This document shows positions 18,658-25,944 of a DNA stretch of 64,000 bases, piece by piece. The stretch comes from Halobacteriovorax sp. GB3 (GTDB lineage Bacteria > Bdellovibrionota > Bacteriovoracia > Bacteriovoracales > Bacteriovoracaceae), in the NCBI RefSeq assembly GCF_028649655.1, contig NZ_JAQSLN010000004.1, positions 310,001-374,000 on the forward strand, in the 5' to 3' direction. The notes below the pieces were generated by a model. The model was given only the letters and a program-made list of their open reading frames with translations, was not told the DNA's origin and made no database searches. Positions within the stretch are counted from its first letter, which is position 1. Every line of letters starts with the position of its first letter. The position numbers and the translations under genes are program-made.

Positions 18658-18893
18658 ACGCGTCGCACCCAGCAAATCCAGCCAAAGTTCGGAACACTCA
18701 TCCTACTTAGCTACTACCCTAAAGAGTTAAGAAGAAAAATTCTAGACTACCGAGTTGGGCAAACGAAGCCAGACAACGAAATCAAAGAATATCTAAAGTT
18801 CAAACAGAACTTCAATCACCAAGCATGGTCGGAGCCATTTGCCAGCGTCAAAAAGCAAAGCTTTTTGATGATGAGCATACTAACCCTCGAATA
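18658..18893 (+). pseudogene. Possible gene remnant running into the first tRNA-end repeat
   Basis: An open frame without a usable start codon reads 78 codons to a TAA at 18891-18893. Its first two thirds look protein-like (YYPKELRRKILDYRVGQTK, then PDNEIKEYLKFKQNFNHQAW), with normal Lys/Glu/Tyr content. It continues without interruption into repeat R1, whose bases give SEPFASVKKQSFL before the stop. It may be the 3' end of a gene cut off when the repeat region formed. I do not recognise the family, and chance is not excluded at this length. Confidence 0.3.
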
Positions 18894-18975
18894 AAGTGAG
18901 CGAGGAAACGTCAGTGCCCGAACGAACGATGTCGGTTAGTGGACGTGAAGTAAATATATTCGATTATAAAAGAAA
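18825..18975. repeat. tRNA-Pro-end repeat, copy R1 (isolated copy)
   Basis: A 151 bp unit beginning ATGGTCGGAGC, the reverse complement of the last bases of the tRNA-Pro gene at 23741-23817. It differs from R2 at four positions, although 4.3 kb separates them. It contains a small hairpin (AAAAAGC-AAA-GCTTTTT) and a conserved inverted repeat (ACGTC...GACGT with CCGA/TCGG inside). Directly after it, at 18976, another ATGGTCGG starts but the sequence then changes to the island. Confidence 0.92.
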
Positions 18976-19015
18976 ATGGTCGGCTCGCCGACACCGTATG
19001 CGAACCAAGCCCTAA

Positions 19016-19438
19016 TTGTTCATATCTATCTGTTTTTATTACACATTTTTCAATAATCCCAAGGAAAATATCGGAATTTTACGGAAACTATACCTCGATT
19101 TTGATCTCTCGATGAGCAAAATCAGTGAACTCACTGAAGGAAAGTGGCCAAAGACCTCTATCATCGAAGCTCTTCAGGCGCATGGAATTAAGAAGTCAGA
19201 AACTCCAATTCCCTCAAAACCTAAGTACGGCTACAAGGTCGAAAATGGCGAGTTGGTTCTTTGTGAGAAAGAGCAAAAAATTATCAAGCTCATCTTGGAG
19301 CTTCATTCCCAAAACAACTCTTTGCGAAAAATAGCTCGAATTCTAAATGATAAGAAAATTAAAGGTAAGTACGGCGGTCTTTGGGACAAGTCCGTTATCT
19401 CTACCATTATAAAGCGTGAAACCAAACAGGAGGAATAA
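19016..19438 (+). CDS. Truncated serine-recombinase-like protein (C-terminal Recombinase domain)
   Basis: The 140-residue product resembles the DNA-binding C-terminal half of large serine recombinases: a helix-turn-helix-like part (LSMSKISELTEGKWPKTSII, EALQAHGIKK), then KYGYKVENGELVLCEKEQ, IIKLILELHSQ, SLRKIARILNDKKIKGKYGG and a closing W-x-S-x-I-x-x-IIKR. The N-terminal catalytic domain with the nucleophilic serine is absent. The start is unclear: TTG at 19016 has no good ribosome-binding site, and ATG at 19112 would drop 32 residues. It may be a recombinase remnant or a small DNA-binding protein in its own right. A 55-residue gene follows after 2 bases. Confidence 0.55.
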   Translation: MFISICFYYTFFNNPKENIGILRKLYLDFDLSMSKISELTEGKWPKTSIIEALQAHGIKKSETPIPSKPKYGYKVENGELVLCEKEQKIIKLILELHSQNNSLRKIARILNDKKIKGKYGGLWDKSVISTIIKRETKQEE

Positions 19439-19440
19439 TC

Positions 19441-19608
19441 ATGCGTGCAGTTATTGAAATCATTCTTGCGATAATTTTTACAGCCGTTACTGGAACGACA
19501 GTTTTAAACTTCTCTAGTAAGGCCATCAAAAAGGAAGCTCTCACAAAAATACAAAGGGGTCTGCCAAGCTTAGAAGATTTTACTTTAAAAATGATTCAGA
19601 GAAATTAA
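19441..19608 (+). CDS. Small single-pass membrane protein, 55 residues
   Basis: The ATG at 19441 stands 7 bases behind a perfect AGGAGG that overlaps the end of the recombinase-like gene. The product starts with a hydrophobic helix (VIEIILAIIFTAVTGTTVL, about residues 4-22) and ends in a short basic, amphipathic tail. I do not recognise a family. The excellent ribosome-binding site and close spacing to the previous gene support real expression. It could be a toxin-like or regulatory membrane peptide, but nothing in the sequence shows this. Confidence 0.55.
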   Translation: MRAVIEIILAIIFTAVTGTTVLNFSSKAIKKEALTKIQRGLPSLEDFTLKMIQRN

Positions 19609-19664
19609 GCCCCTTTTGGCCATAGCTCTATTAGTACCAAAATTCAAAAAGGCTTAATGACTAG

Positions 19665-20510
19665 TTAATCACATTTATTAGAACAACATGTCTCTTTTAC
19701 TGGCTCTACTTTCTTGATTTTTGATAACCTAATTATGCTAATACCGCCTCTAATTACTATAATAGAGACAATTCCACCAATAATTAAATCTGGTATATTA
19801 CTATTAAGAAAATAAACTAACGCACCAGAAACAATTACTCCTGTATTAACAATTACGTCATTAGCAGAAAAAATCCAACTGGCCTTCATATGAACTTCGC
19901 CGTCTTTATGCTTGTGAATCAAAACAAGACACCAAAGGTTCGCGATAAGAGCGATCATTGAAACGACAATCATATAATTAGAAAGTGGCTCACTCCCAAA
20001 GTAGAACTTTCTACCGACCTCGACTAGGCAAAGCAAGCCAAGAGAGATTTGCATTACTCCACTAAAGTATGCTGCTTTGTGCTTCATTGAGATCGACTTT
20101 CCGACAGCGTAAAGACTTAGGCCATAGACAAATGAATCAGCTAGCATATCAAGTCCATCAGCGAGAAGCCCTGTAGACTCAGCATAAAACCCTAACATGA
20201 TCTCAATAACAAACATCGTAAAGTTTATGCCTAGTAAGTATTTTAACGTTTTCGCTTCTACACTAGGAGCAATATCTGGAACTTCATCAATTCCTATTTC
20301 TTCTGTACTAATTAACTCACCAGGAAGGGATATGGTATTCAAAGATTCTATTATTTGGTGCTTATCCACACTATGATAAAAATGCACAGTCCTAGACTCT
20401 AAATCAAACTCCATCTTTGCACTTGGATCTAAGTTTTCCATCAATCCTTCGATCATTTTTATTTCCGAAGGACAATCCATTTTTTTTATATTTACAGATG
20501 TTTTTTGCAC
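19665..20510 (-). CDS. CDF-family cation transporter with N-terminal HMA-like domain
   Basis: Probable metal-ion/proton antiporter of the inner membrane. Residues 1-75 resemble a heavy-metal-associated domain (KKMDCPSEIKMIEGLM) but keep only the first cysteine of the usual CxxC. About six membrane segments follow (90-265), with the CDF metal-site pattern DGLDMLADSFVYGLS in segment 2; segment 5 reads HMKASWIFSANDVIVN. The C-terminus ends with a cysteine cluster (CCSNKC). The start is GTG, one base after the FTR1 stop, so the two are co-translated. The metal is unknown; the neighbouring FTR1 and DtxR-like regulator favour iron. Confidence 0.8.
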   Translation of the reverse strand: MQKTSVNIKKMDCPSEIKMIEGLMENLDPSAKMEFDLESRTVHFYHSVDKHQIIESLNTISLPGELISTEEIGIDEVPDIAPSVEAKTLKYLLGINFTMFVIEIMLGFYAESTGLLADGLDMLADSFVYGLSLYAVGKSISMKHKAAYFSGVMQISLGLLCLVEVGRKFYFGSEPLSNYMIVVSMIALIANLWCLVLIHKHKDGEVHMKASWIFSANDVIVNTGVIVSGALVYFLNSNIPDLIIGGIVSIIVIRGGISIIRLSKIKKVEPVKETCCSNKCD

Positions 20511-22397
20511 CTATGCCATACCTTTTTCCAATTTTAATCTGGAAGCGATGAAAAAAGAGAGGACTAAAAGAACCATAATCATTTGTGCGATTAGAACTTC
20601 TAGCGTCGAATTAAAGCCTATTGATGGTAGAGAAAAAATATCTAGCGAAGTTTGTGGAAATACACCAGTCTTTTGAAGAGCACCAATTCCTTTTCCTAAA
20701 AAAATTGTCGATAAACTCAAAATTAATATAGTTGATGCCTTAAATAGATACTTTAAGTTAAGCTTGATTGAGAATTTAATCGCAACCAAAATGACAAAAA
20801 AGGTTAATAGCACTGCTGATATAGCTCCAATTCCAACAAAGTACTGCTGATAACCGTCAAGAATTAATACTTTAAGAAAAAGTATTGTTTCAAATATTTC
20901 TCTAAAAGATGCAGTAAATGCAATAAAAAATAAAGTCAAACCTCTCCCACTTCCGAGAGTAGTGTCTACTGCTGAGGTAAATTTATCTTTTAGTTTTTGA
21001 ATATCAGTATTTTTATGCATCCAGTATCCGACATAAAACAATAATAAGGATGCGATTAACGCAGTATATCCCTCAAGAGATTCAGCAACTTCCCCTGTTA
21101 TACTAATATATCTACTCAGCAAGATATATGCACCAACTCCGATTGCTATTGAAGATATCCAGCCTAAATGAATATGTTTATTAAATGCAGTTGCATTAGA
21201 CTTCCTAGTAAGGCTCAGTAACAAAAATAATATAAGGCCTGCCTCAAATGCTTCCCTTAGTACAATGCCAAAAGACACTAAAAATGATGATACATTTGTT
21301 TTCTTGATCGTTGAGGTATCTATGGCCCCTTGGAGCTTACTCAGTATGGGGTTTAAAACGGATTCGACTTTGCTATGATTAGCACTTTCACTAATTAAAC
21401 CTCTATATTTTGCCAATGATGTCTCTAGCTCAATTACTAAGTCTGCATTCTTAGACTTTAAAATTCCCTCGACAGGCTCAACTCCCTGCAAATAAGCAGA
21501 TAATGAAAGATTCCTGGCCTCTTTTAATTTTCCTGCCTTATATAGTGAAAAGCTTGCTTTTAAGTCCTTGATTGCCTTTTTTAAATAAATTTCAACTTGC
21601 CCTTTATTGCCGTTTGAAGGTGGTGGTGAATTGATGTCTCTTATCGTTGCCATCATTCCCATTAAATCATCCTCTTTCAAATCGAATTTTTTTTGAATCT
21701 CATTGTCTGAAAGGGAAGAGCTTTCCTTAACATCTAAAACTAAACCTGCTCTCTTTTCTATGTTCTTAAAACGAAAGCTAGATACATAATAAGCTAACGA
21801 CCAACGATCTTCTTTTGAAAGATAGTCGTGAGCGGCCATTCCTGTTTCATTTACTCCTAGGGTAATGGTATTATATGCCCCATAAGGAGATACATTTCTC
21901 ATTCTCTCTAAGTCATGAAAGTTCGTAGGACTTGGCTCTAGCCCTTCTCCGGCCTCACCATCACCATATCCATTCTGACCATGACAGCTCATGCAATTAT
22001 TCTTATATAAATTGGCCGCTCTAGTTAGGTCAATTTTTGTCTCAGGATAAGTTAAAAGATTGAACTGTTTTAAAATTTCAGACTTTATTTTATTTGCTAG
22101 AGCAGAAACCTCATGAACCTTACTTTTAGCTAGAATTGACTGATTAAGATTTTGAATACTAGAGCTTAAACTTTGATTATAATTATTTTCTTTTGCAATT
22201 CTAATAACTTCATTGGAGAAATCAATTTGTTCCTCATATTCTCCTTTACTTATAACTTTTCCATTGGCAACAGCTTCACCGTAGTCCTGAGCTAAATAGC
22301 TTAAAAGGTGGACAGCTAATTGGTTCTCTTTAGTCGATGCAAATGCTGTAGAACCAATAACAAATAACAAACAAAAAAATATCTTAATCATCCTCAT
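20511..22397 (-). CDS. FTR1-family iron permease fused to a cytochrome c domain
   Basis: Inner-membrane iron uptake protein with a periplasmic haem domain. I chose the ATG at 22397, preceded by GGAGAAAGG, giving 628 residues with a signal peptide (IKIFFCLLFVIGSTAFA). Residues about 120-215 are a class I cytochrome c (NCMSCHGQNG, haem cysteines 135 and 138, His139). A helical linker leads to a seven-helix FTR1 domain whose two iron motifs read REAFE and REIFE in place of the classic REGLE. The start overlaps the regulator stop by 14 bases. Such fusions suggest iron oxidation or electron transfer coupled to import, which is inference. Confidence 0.88.
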   Translation of the reverse strand: MRMIKIFFCLLFVIGSTAFASTKENQLAVHLLSYLAQDYGEAVANGKVISKGEYEEQIDFSNEVIRIAKENNYNQSLSSSIQNLNQSILAKSKVHEVSALANKIKSEILKQFNLLTYPETKIDLTRAANLYKNNCMSCHGQNGYGDGEAGEGLEPSPTNFHDLERMRNVSPYGAYNTITLGVNETGMAAHDYLSKEDRWSLAYYVSSFRFKNIEKRAGLVLDVKESSSLSDNEIQKKFDLKEDDLMGMMATIRDINSPPPSNGNKGQVEIYLKKAIKDLKASFSLYKAGKLKEARNLSLSAYLQGVEPVEGILKSKNADLVIELETSLAKYRGLISESANHSKVESVLNPILSKLQGAIDTSTIKKTNVSSFLVSFGIVLREAFEAGLILFLLLSLTRKSNATAFNKHIHLGWISSIAIGVGAYILLSRYISITGEVAESLEGYTALIASLLLFYVGYWMHKNTDIQKLKDKFTSAVDTTLGSGRGLTLFFIAFTASFREIFETILFLKVLILDGYQQYFVGIGAISAVLLTFFVILVAIKFSIKLNLKYLFKASTILILSLSTIFLGKGIGALQKTGVFPQTSLDIFSLPSIGFNSTLEVLIAQMIMVLLVLSFFIASRLKLEKGMA

Positions 22398-22920
22398 TGC
22401 CTTTCTCCATAGAATGTATATTTTCACAAAGACCACAGCCAATTTCGGGGTCACATTGTAGGTAATATTTTTGAAACTCTTTTAAAAATTGCAAAACGAC
22501 CTTGCGATCAGAACGTAAGAATTGAACAAACTTAAGTAGAGATTCACCCGTTTCATCAGATAGTAAATGCTCTATTTTACAACTATCCGTCACAGCTATA
22601 TGTTCAGGAAGTCCCAACACTTCTGTAAGCAAGACAATCATCGTTTGTCTCTTATTAGCGATTTTTTCGACTAACACTATCGAATGCTTTGGAAGTGATA
22701 TAAAGTTATCTTTTATTTTAACAAGTTTTTTTTCTGATAACTTTTTGAGCTGTAAATGAACAGCATTTCTACTAACACCAAGTTCTTTGGCGATAGTGGA
22801 AGCTCTGAGTTGATCACTTTTTTGTAAAAATGAATAAATAGTTAAGAGATAGTGCGTTTCAGAATGTGATAATTCGTTTTCACTATATTCCTTCCAGTAC
22901 TGTCCAAATTGAAATTCCAA
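22384..22920 (-). CDS. DtxR/MntR-like metal-dependent repressor
   Basis: 178 residues. The N-terminal winged helix (ETHYLLTIYSFLQ, STIAKELGVSRNAVHLQLKKL) is followed by a DtxR-type dimer and metal domain with LLTEVLGLPEHIAVTDSCKIEHLLS, matching the pattern in which Cys, Glu and His bind the regulatory metal. The C-terminus adds a cysteine motif (CDPEIGCGLC), possibly an extra metal site. The start is TTG at 22920, set by AGAGG five bases upstream of the spacer TGCC. It overlaps the FTR1 gene and sits behind a promoter with a DtxR-box-like palindrome, so it is very likely autoregulated. Confidence 0.85.
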   Translation of the reverse strand: MEFQFGQYWKEYSENELSHSETHYLLTIYSFLQKSDQLRASTIAKELGVSRNAVHLQLKKLSEKKLVKIKDNFISLPKHSIVLVEKIANKRQTMIVLLTEVLGLPEHIAVTDSCKIEHLLSDETGESLLKFVQFLRSDRKVVLQFLKEFQKYYLQCDPEIGCGLCENIHSMEKGNEDD

Positions 22921-22933
22921 GGCATCCTCTTTT

Positions 22934-22989
22934 TATGTTAGGTATGCCTAACATATTTTTAATCTCTAATATTGTCAAGCATGCCTAAC
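22934..22989 (-). promoter_or_regulatory. Promoter with DtxR-box-like operator for the metal operon
   Basis: On the minus strand: TTGACA (22978-22973), 17 bases, then TATGTT (22955-22950). The -10 lies in the palindrome TATGTTAGG-4-CCTAACATA (22934-22955), close to the TTAGG...CCTAA plan of DtxR/IdeR boxes. A second GTTAGG half-site (22989-22984) lies just upstream of the -35. A repressor bound here would block polymerase. Confidence 0.8.
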
Positions 22990-23149
22990 AGTGAGGATTG
23001 CTCTCTGGAAAGTTTCTCCATCCAGTCGAGAACAAAAAAGAGCGGGGAGTGTGTCGTCTTAACCTTTTAGAGATTTCATAAATTTTCAGATTTGGGATTG
23101 AGTAAAACATAAATTTAGAGATTACTAATTTTCATTCATCGCTGTGATT
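22990..23149. other. Non-coding AT-rich stretch at the island end
   Basis: No open frame of note. The 10-mer TTTAGAGATT occurs twice (near 23078 and 23113). I see no RNA gene or clear promoter here apart from the metal-operon promoter next to it. Confidence 0.4.
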
Positions 23150-23284
23150 AAATATCGCAAATAAATAGTTCACAATCATGATTTAAATATCGCAATTTCG
23201 TTGAAAAATATCGCAGACGAACCAAGCTTTTGGGCTAAAAAACAATAATTTCAGTGATTTAAAAATAGTGCAATAAATATCGCA
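23150..23284. repeat. Iteron-like AAATATCGCA direct repeats
   Basis: Four exact copies of AAATATCGCA at 23150-23159, 23185-23194, 23206-23215 and 23275-23284, plus a near copy AAATAGTGCA at about 23262-23271. Some are preceded by TGATT. All are in the same orientation and unevenly spaced. They could bind a recombinase, partition or replication protein; none is identified. Confidence 0.7.
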
Positions 23285-23290
23285 CAAAAA

Positions 23291-23441
23291 ATGGTCGGAG
23301 CCATTTGCCAGCGTCAAAAAGCAAAGCTTTTTGATGATGAGCATACTAACCCTCGAAAAAAGTGAGAGAGGAAACGTCAGTGCCCGAACGAACGATGTCG
23401 GTTAGTGGACGTGAAATAAATATATTCGATGATAAAAGAAA
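23291..23441. repeat. tRNA-Pro-end repeat, copy R2
   Basis: A 151 bp unit starting ATGGTCGGAGC, four mismatches from R1 and directly abutting R3. It carries the AAAAAGC-AAA-GCTTTTT hairpin and the conserved ACGTC...GACGT inverted repeat. Confidence 0.92.
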
Positions 23442-23590
23442 ATGGTCGGAGCTATTTGCCCGCAGCAAAAAGCAAAGCTTTTTGATGTGGAGCATACTAA
23501 CCCTCGAAAAAAGAGAGAGAGGAAACGTCAGTGCCCGAACGAACGATGTCGGTTAGTGGACGTGAAGTAAATATAATGGATTATAAAAAA
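23442..23590. repeat. tRNA-Pro-end repeat, copy R3
   Basis: A 149 bp unit identical to R4. It differs from R1/R2 mainly near the hairpin (GCCCGCAGC in place of GCCAGCGTC) and at the end of the unit. Confidence 0.93.
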
Positions 23591-23739
23591 ATGGTCGGAG
23601 CTATTTGCCCGCAGCAAAAAGCAAAGCTTTTTGATGTGGAGCATACTAACCCTCGAAAAAAGAGAGAGAGGAAACGTCAGTGCCCGAACGAACGATGTCG
23701 GTTAGTGGACGTGAAGTAAATATAATGGATTATAAAAAA
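23591..23739. repeat. tRNA-Pro-end repeat, copy R4, abutting tRNA-Pro
   Basis: A 149 bp unit identical to R3. Its end meets the genuine tRNA 3' end at 23740-23741, so in the tRNA's direction R4 is the first sequence downstream of tRNA-Pro. Units of 149 and 151 bp are not multiples of three, which argues against a repeated protein. Confidence 0.93.
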
Positions 23740-23740
23740 A

Positions 23741-23817
23741 TGGTCGGAGCGAGAGGATTCGAACCTCCGACCCCTTGCTCCCAAAGCAAGTGCGCTACCA
23801 AGCTGCGCTACGCTCCG
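23741..23817 (-). tRNA. tRNA-Pro (anticodon TGG)
   Basis: 77 bases including an encoded CCA. Acceptor arms CGGAGCG and CGCTCCG pair fully; the D arm reads GCGC...GCGC, the anticodon stem CTTGC/GCAAG has loop TTTGGGA (anticodon TGG at 23783-23781), and the T loop is TTCGAAT. It reads CCA, and by wobble other proline codons. The 5' end lies 37 bases downstream of the rdgB stop. Its 3' end is repeated in the array downstream. Confidence 0.97.
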
Positions 23818-23853
23818 ACTAAAGATCTTGGTGAGAAGTATTATTAACGCAAA

Positions 23854-24450
23854 TCACCTTGATTGGCAAACTCTTTCCTTAAAAAAGTTTTCAGCAAATT
23901 GGCAAGCGATCGCTCGGTGTGAATTTTTTGCTTTCCAATCTGGCAGCATTGCCAAGCTCGAATGCTCGTTTTCCCCTTCTGGATAGAATACGGGATCATA
24001 GCCAAAGCCGAAATCGCCTTTATACTCTTCTCCAACACGCCCTTGCAGCCTTCCCTCGAAAAAGAAGTACTCATCTTCTGATAAATAAAAGCACAAGACA
24101 CAAATAAAATATGCTGAGCGGTCTTTTGCTTGAACACCTTGTAATTTTTCCAACAAAAGCTCAGCTCGCTCTTTGGCGCTCAGGTCATCACCACCAAATC
24201 TTGCGCTATATATCCCTAGCTCATCAGGCAGAGCCTGAACACAAAGTCCAGAGTCATCTGCCATAACTGGTTGTTTATATTTGTCGTAATAAGATTTTGC
24301 CTTCTTCAAGGCATTTTCATGAAATGTCTTACCGTCTTCGATTACCTCTAGCTTCTCAGGTGCTGCTGTAATTTGAAGAATTTCTGGATTGAATAATTCT
24401 GCAAATTCTTCTGCTTTGTGTGCATTTCCTGTCGCTAATAAGAAATTCAT
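23854..24450 (-). CDS. rdgB: XTP/dITP diphosphatase (RdgB/HAM1)
   Basis: House-cleaning pyrophosphatase that hydrolyses inosine and xanthosine triphosphates to monophosphates so that they are not incorporated into nucleic acid. The 198 residues match the family, with [13 protein letters not shown] at the N-terminus, [47 protein letters not shown] and a C-terminal SHRAIACQ. The ATG lies one base behind the rph stop and its ribosome-binding site GGGAGAT overlaps the end of rph, so the two are coupled. The rph-rdgB order is conserved in many bacteria. Confidence 0.95.
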   Translation of the reverse strand: MNFLLATGNAHKAEEFAELFNPEILQITAAPEKLEVIEDGKTFHENALKKAKSYYDKYKQPVMADDSGLCVQALPDELGIYSARFGGDDLSAKERAELLLEKLQGVQAKDRSAYFICVLCFYLSEDEYFFFEGRLQGRVGEEYKGDFGFGYDPVFYPEGENEHSSLAMLPDWKAKNSHRAIACQFAENFFKERVCQSR

Positions 24451-24451
24451 T

Positions 24452-25159
24452 TTATCTCCCTAGGACTTCGTTTTGCTTTTCAAAAACGACTTTTAAAGAC
24501 TCTTCAGCACATTCCACAAGAGCATCAAGTTGTTCTCTTGAAAAAGGAACACCTTCTGCTGTTCCTTGGATTTCGATAAATTTACCAGATTTTGTCATTA
24601 CGATATTCATATCTGTTTCACAGCTTGAATCTTCTTCATAATTAAGATCAGCGATAATTTTTCCTGCTTCATTGATTCCACAGCTAAGTGCACCCATTTG
24701 TTCATTAATAGGATTTTCAGCAAGAAGACCTTCTGCCATTAACTTTTTAACTGCTAGCTCTAATGCAACATAAGCTCCAGAGATTGACGTTGTTCTTGTT
24801 CCACCATCGGCAACAAGGACATCACAGTCAATAACAATTGATCTCTCTCCTAATTTCTTTAGGTCAATAATCGCTCTTAGGCTTCTTCCAATAAGTCTTT
24901 GGATCTCTTGTGTTCTTCCACCAACTTTACTCCTTTCACGACGCATACGCGTATGAGTAGAAGATGGAAGCATATTATATTCAGCTGTCACCCATCCCTG
25001 CTCTTTACCTTTGAGGAATCCCGGTACTGATTCTTCTACAGTTGCTGTAACATGAACTTTTGTGTTCCCAAATTCAGCAATAACACTTCCTGCTGCATAA
25101 GGATTAATATTTGGAGTAAAAGAAATTTGACGTGGATTTGATCTTTCGATAAGTGACAT
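24452..25159 (-). CDS. rph: Ribonuclease PH
   Basis: Phosphorolytic 3'-exoribonuclease that trims tRNA precursors. The 235 residues match the family: [54 protein letters not shown], and [20 protein letters not shown] with the phosphate-binding GGTRT. The conserved [15 protein letters not shown] metal-site region is present. It is the first gene of rph-rdgB and lies upstream of tRNA-Pro on the same strand; RNase PH acts on tRNA 3' ends, which is notable next to a tRNA with an unusual 3' region. It is divergent from birA. Confidence 0.96.
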   Translation of the reverse strand: MSLIERSNPRQISFTPNINPYAAGSVIAEFGNTKVHVTATVEESVPGFLKGKEQGWVTAEYNMLPSSTHTRMRRERSKVGGRTQEIQRLIGRSLRAIIDLKKLGERSIVIDCDVLVADGGTRTTSISGAYVALELAVKKLMAEGLLAENPINEQMGALSCGINEAGKIIADLNYEEDSSCETDMNIVMTKSGKFIEIQGTAEGVPFSREQLDALVECAEESLKVVFEKQNEVLGR

Positions 25160-25242
25160 AGAAACCTCTGAATTTTATTGATTAGACATCTCTATCTTTA
25201 CATGAGAAAGCTTTTTTTTAAACAGCTAATATAGATTTTAAA

Positions 25243-25944
25243 ATGAAACATATAAAAAAGAATTCAATTGATTCAACTCAACAATATCTCTATGACAATT
25301 TTGATGAGCTTACATCTTTAGATCATGACGTCCTCATTTCTACAAATCAACAAACGAAGGGAGTAGGACGTAGAGGGAATAAGTGGATTGATCAATCAAA
25401 TGCATTGGCCTTTAGCTTCACTTTAAAAGCTCATTCAAAGCAAACTCTGACACCCCTTGAACTTGGTGCTCTTCTATCTCTCTACATTGAAAATAAGTTT
25501 AATAAGAGAATCTTTTTAAAATGGCCTAATGATATTTTAACCGGGAAAGGTGAAAAAGTTGGTGGTATTTTGTGCCAATTAAAGGGCTCCACAGTCATTG
25601 CAGGTATTGGTCTCAATCTTGGTCACTCAAATAATGTAATTGAAATTTGTAATGATCGCTATAGTGTCTCAACTGTTTTAGACTCAAAGATTTCTTCTGA
25701 TCTACAACATGAATTGCCACAAGAAATTGTTCAGTTCATTATATCCAACAGACTTGATGAACAAACTGTAATTAAAGAATGGAAAAAGAGATGTCTTCAT
25801 ATTGATAAGCCTGTCACTATTATTAATGATTCCGATGAGGTTAGTGGGATTTTTAAAGGTATTGGTCAATGGGGACAAGCGGTCATTGAGATAGATAAAG
25901 AGAGCCACGAATTCTATTCGGGCTCTCTTAGATTTTCTATTTGA
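25243..25944 (+). CDS. birA: Biotin-[acetyl-CoA-carboxylase] ligase (BirA, short form)
   Basis: Activates biotin with ATP and attaches it to the lysine of biotin carrier proteins. The 233 residues contain the catalytic loop KGVGRRGNKW (39-48), KWPNDILTGKGEKVGGIL (93-110) and GIGLNLGHS. The N-terminal DNA-binding domain of E. coli BirA is missing, so this is the short form and cannot repress transcription that way. A likely client is the biotin carrier protein encoded at 60181-60690. The 3' end overlaps the convergent regulator gene by 8 bases. Confidence 0.9.
   Translation: MKHIKKNSIDSTQQYLYDNFDELTSLDHDVLISTNQQTKGVGRRGNKWIDQSNALAFSFTLKAHSKQTLTPLELGALLSLYIENKFNKRIFLKWPNDILTGKGEKVGGILCQLKGSTVIAGIGLNLGHSNNVIEICNDRYSVSTVLDSKISSDLQHELPQEIVQFIISNRLDEQTVIKEWKKRCLHIDKPVTIINDSDEVSGIFKGIGQWGQAVIEIDKESHEFYSGSLRFSI

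Larger units (their letters stand above)
18976..23290. mobile_element. Putative genomic island inside the tRNA-Pro repeat array
   Basis: The segment starts at a copy of the tRNA-end core (ATGGTCGG, 18976-18983) and ends where the next copy starts (23291). It separates R1 from its near-twin R2. Content: a recombinase-like fragment, a small membrane protein, a CDF transporter, a cytochrome c-FTR1 permease, a DtxR-like regulator and a repeat-rich AT-rich end. The boundaries at the tRNA 3'-end core suggest site-specific integration, but no complete integrase is present, so current mobility is doubtful. Recombination between repeats is an alternative origin. Confidence 0.55.

Noticed and set aside
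18499-18824. Insertion sequence next to smc
   Set aside because: No transposase-like frame and no terminal inverted repeats; only a short frame of unknown origin.
19605-19657. Terminator TTAAGCC/GGCTTAA after the 55-residue gene
   Set aside because: Loop of about 40 bases and no T-run; a cloverleaf-like fold is possible but not convincing.
23362-23719. Short proteins encoded in the repeat units
   Set aside because: Units of 149 and 151 bases shift the frame each time and no ribosome-binding site is seen. The frames differ between copies, so coding is unlikely.
23291-23740. CRISPR array
   Set aside because: Units are about 150 bases and nearly identical throughout; there are no short repeats with differing spacers.
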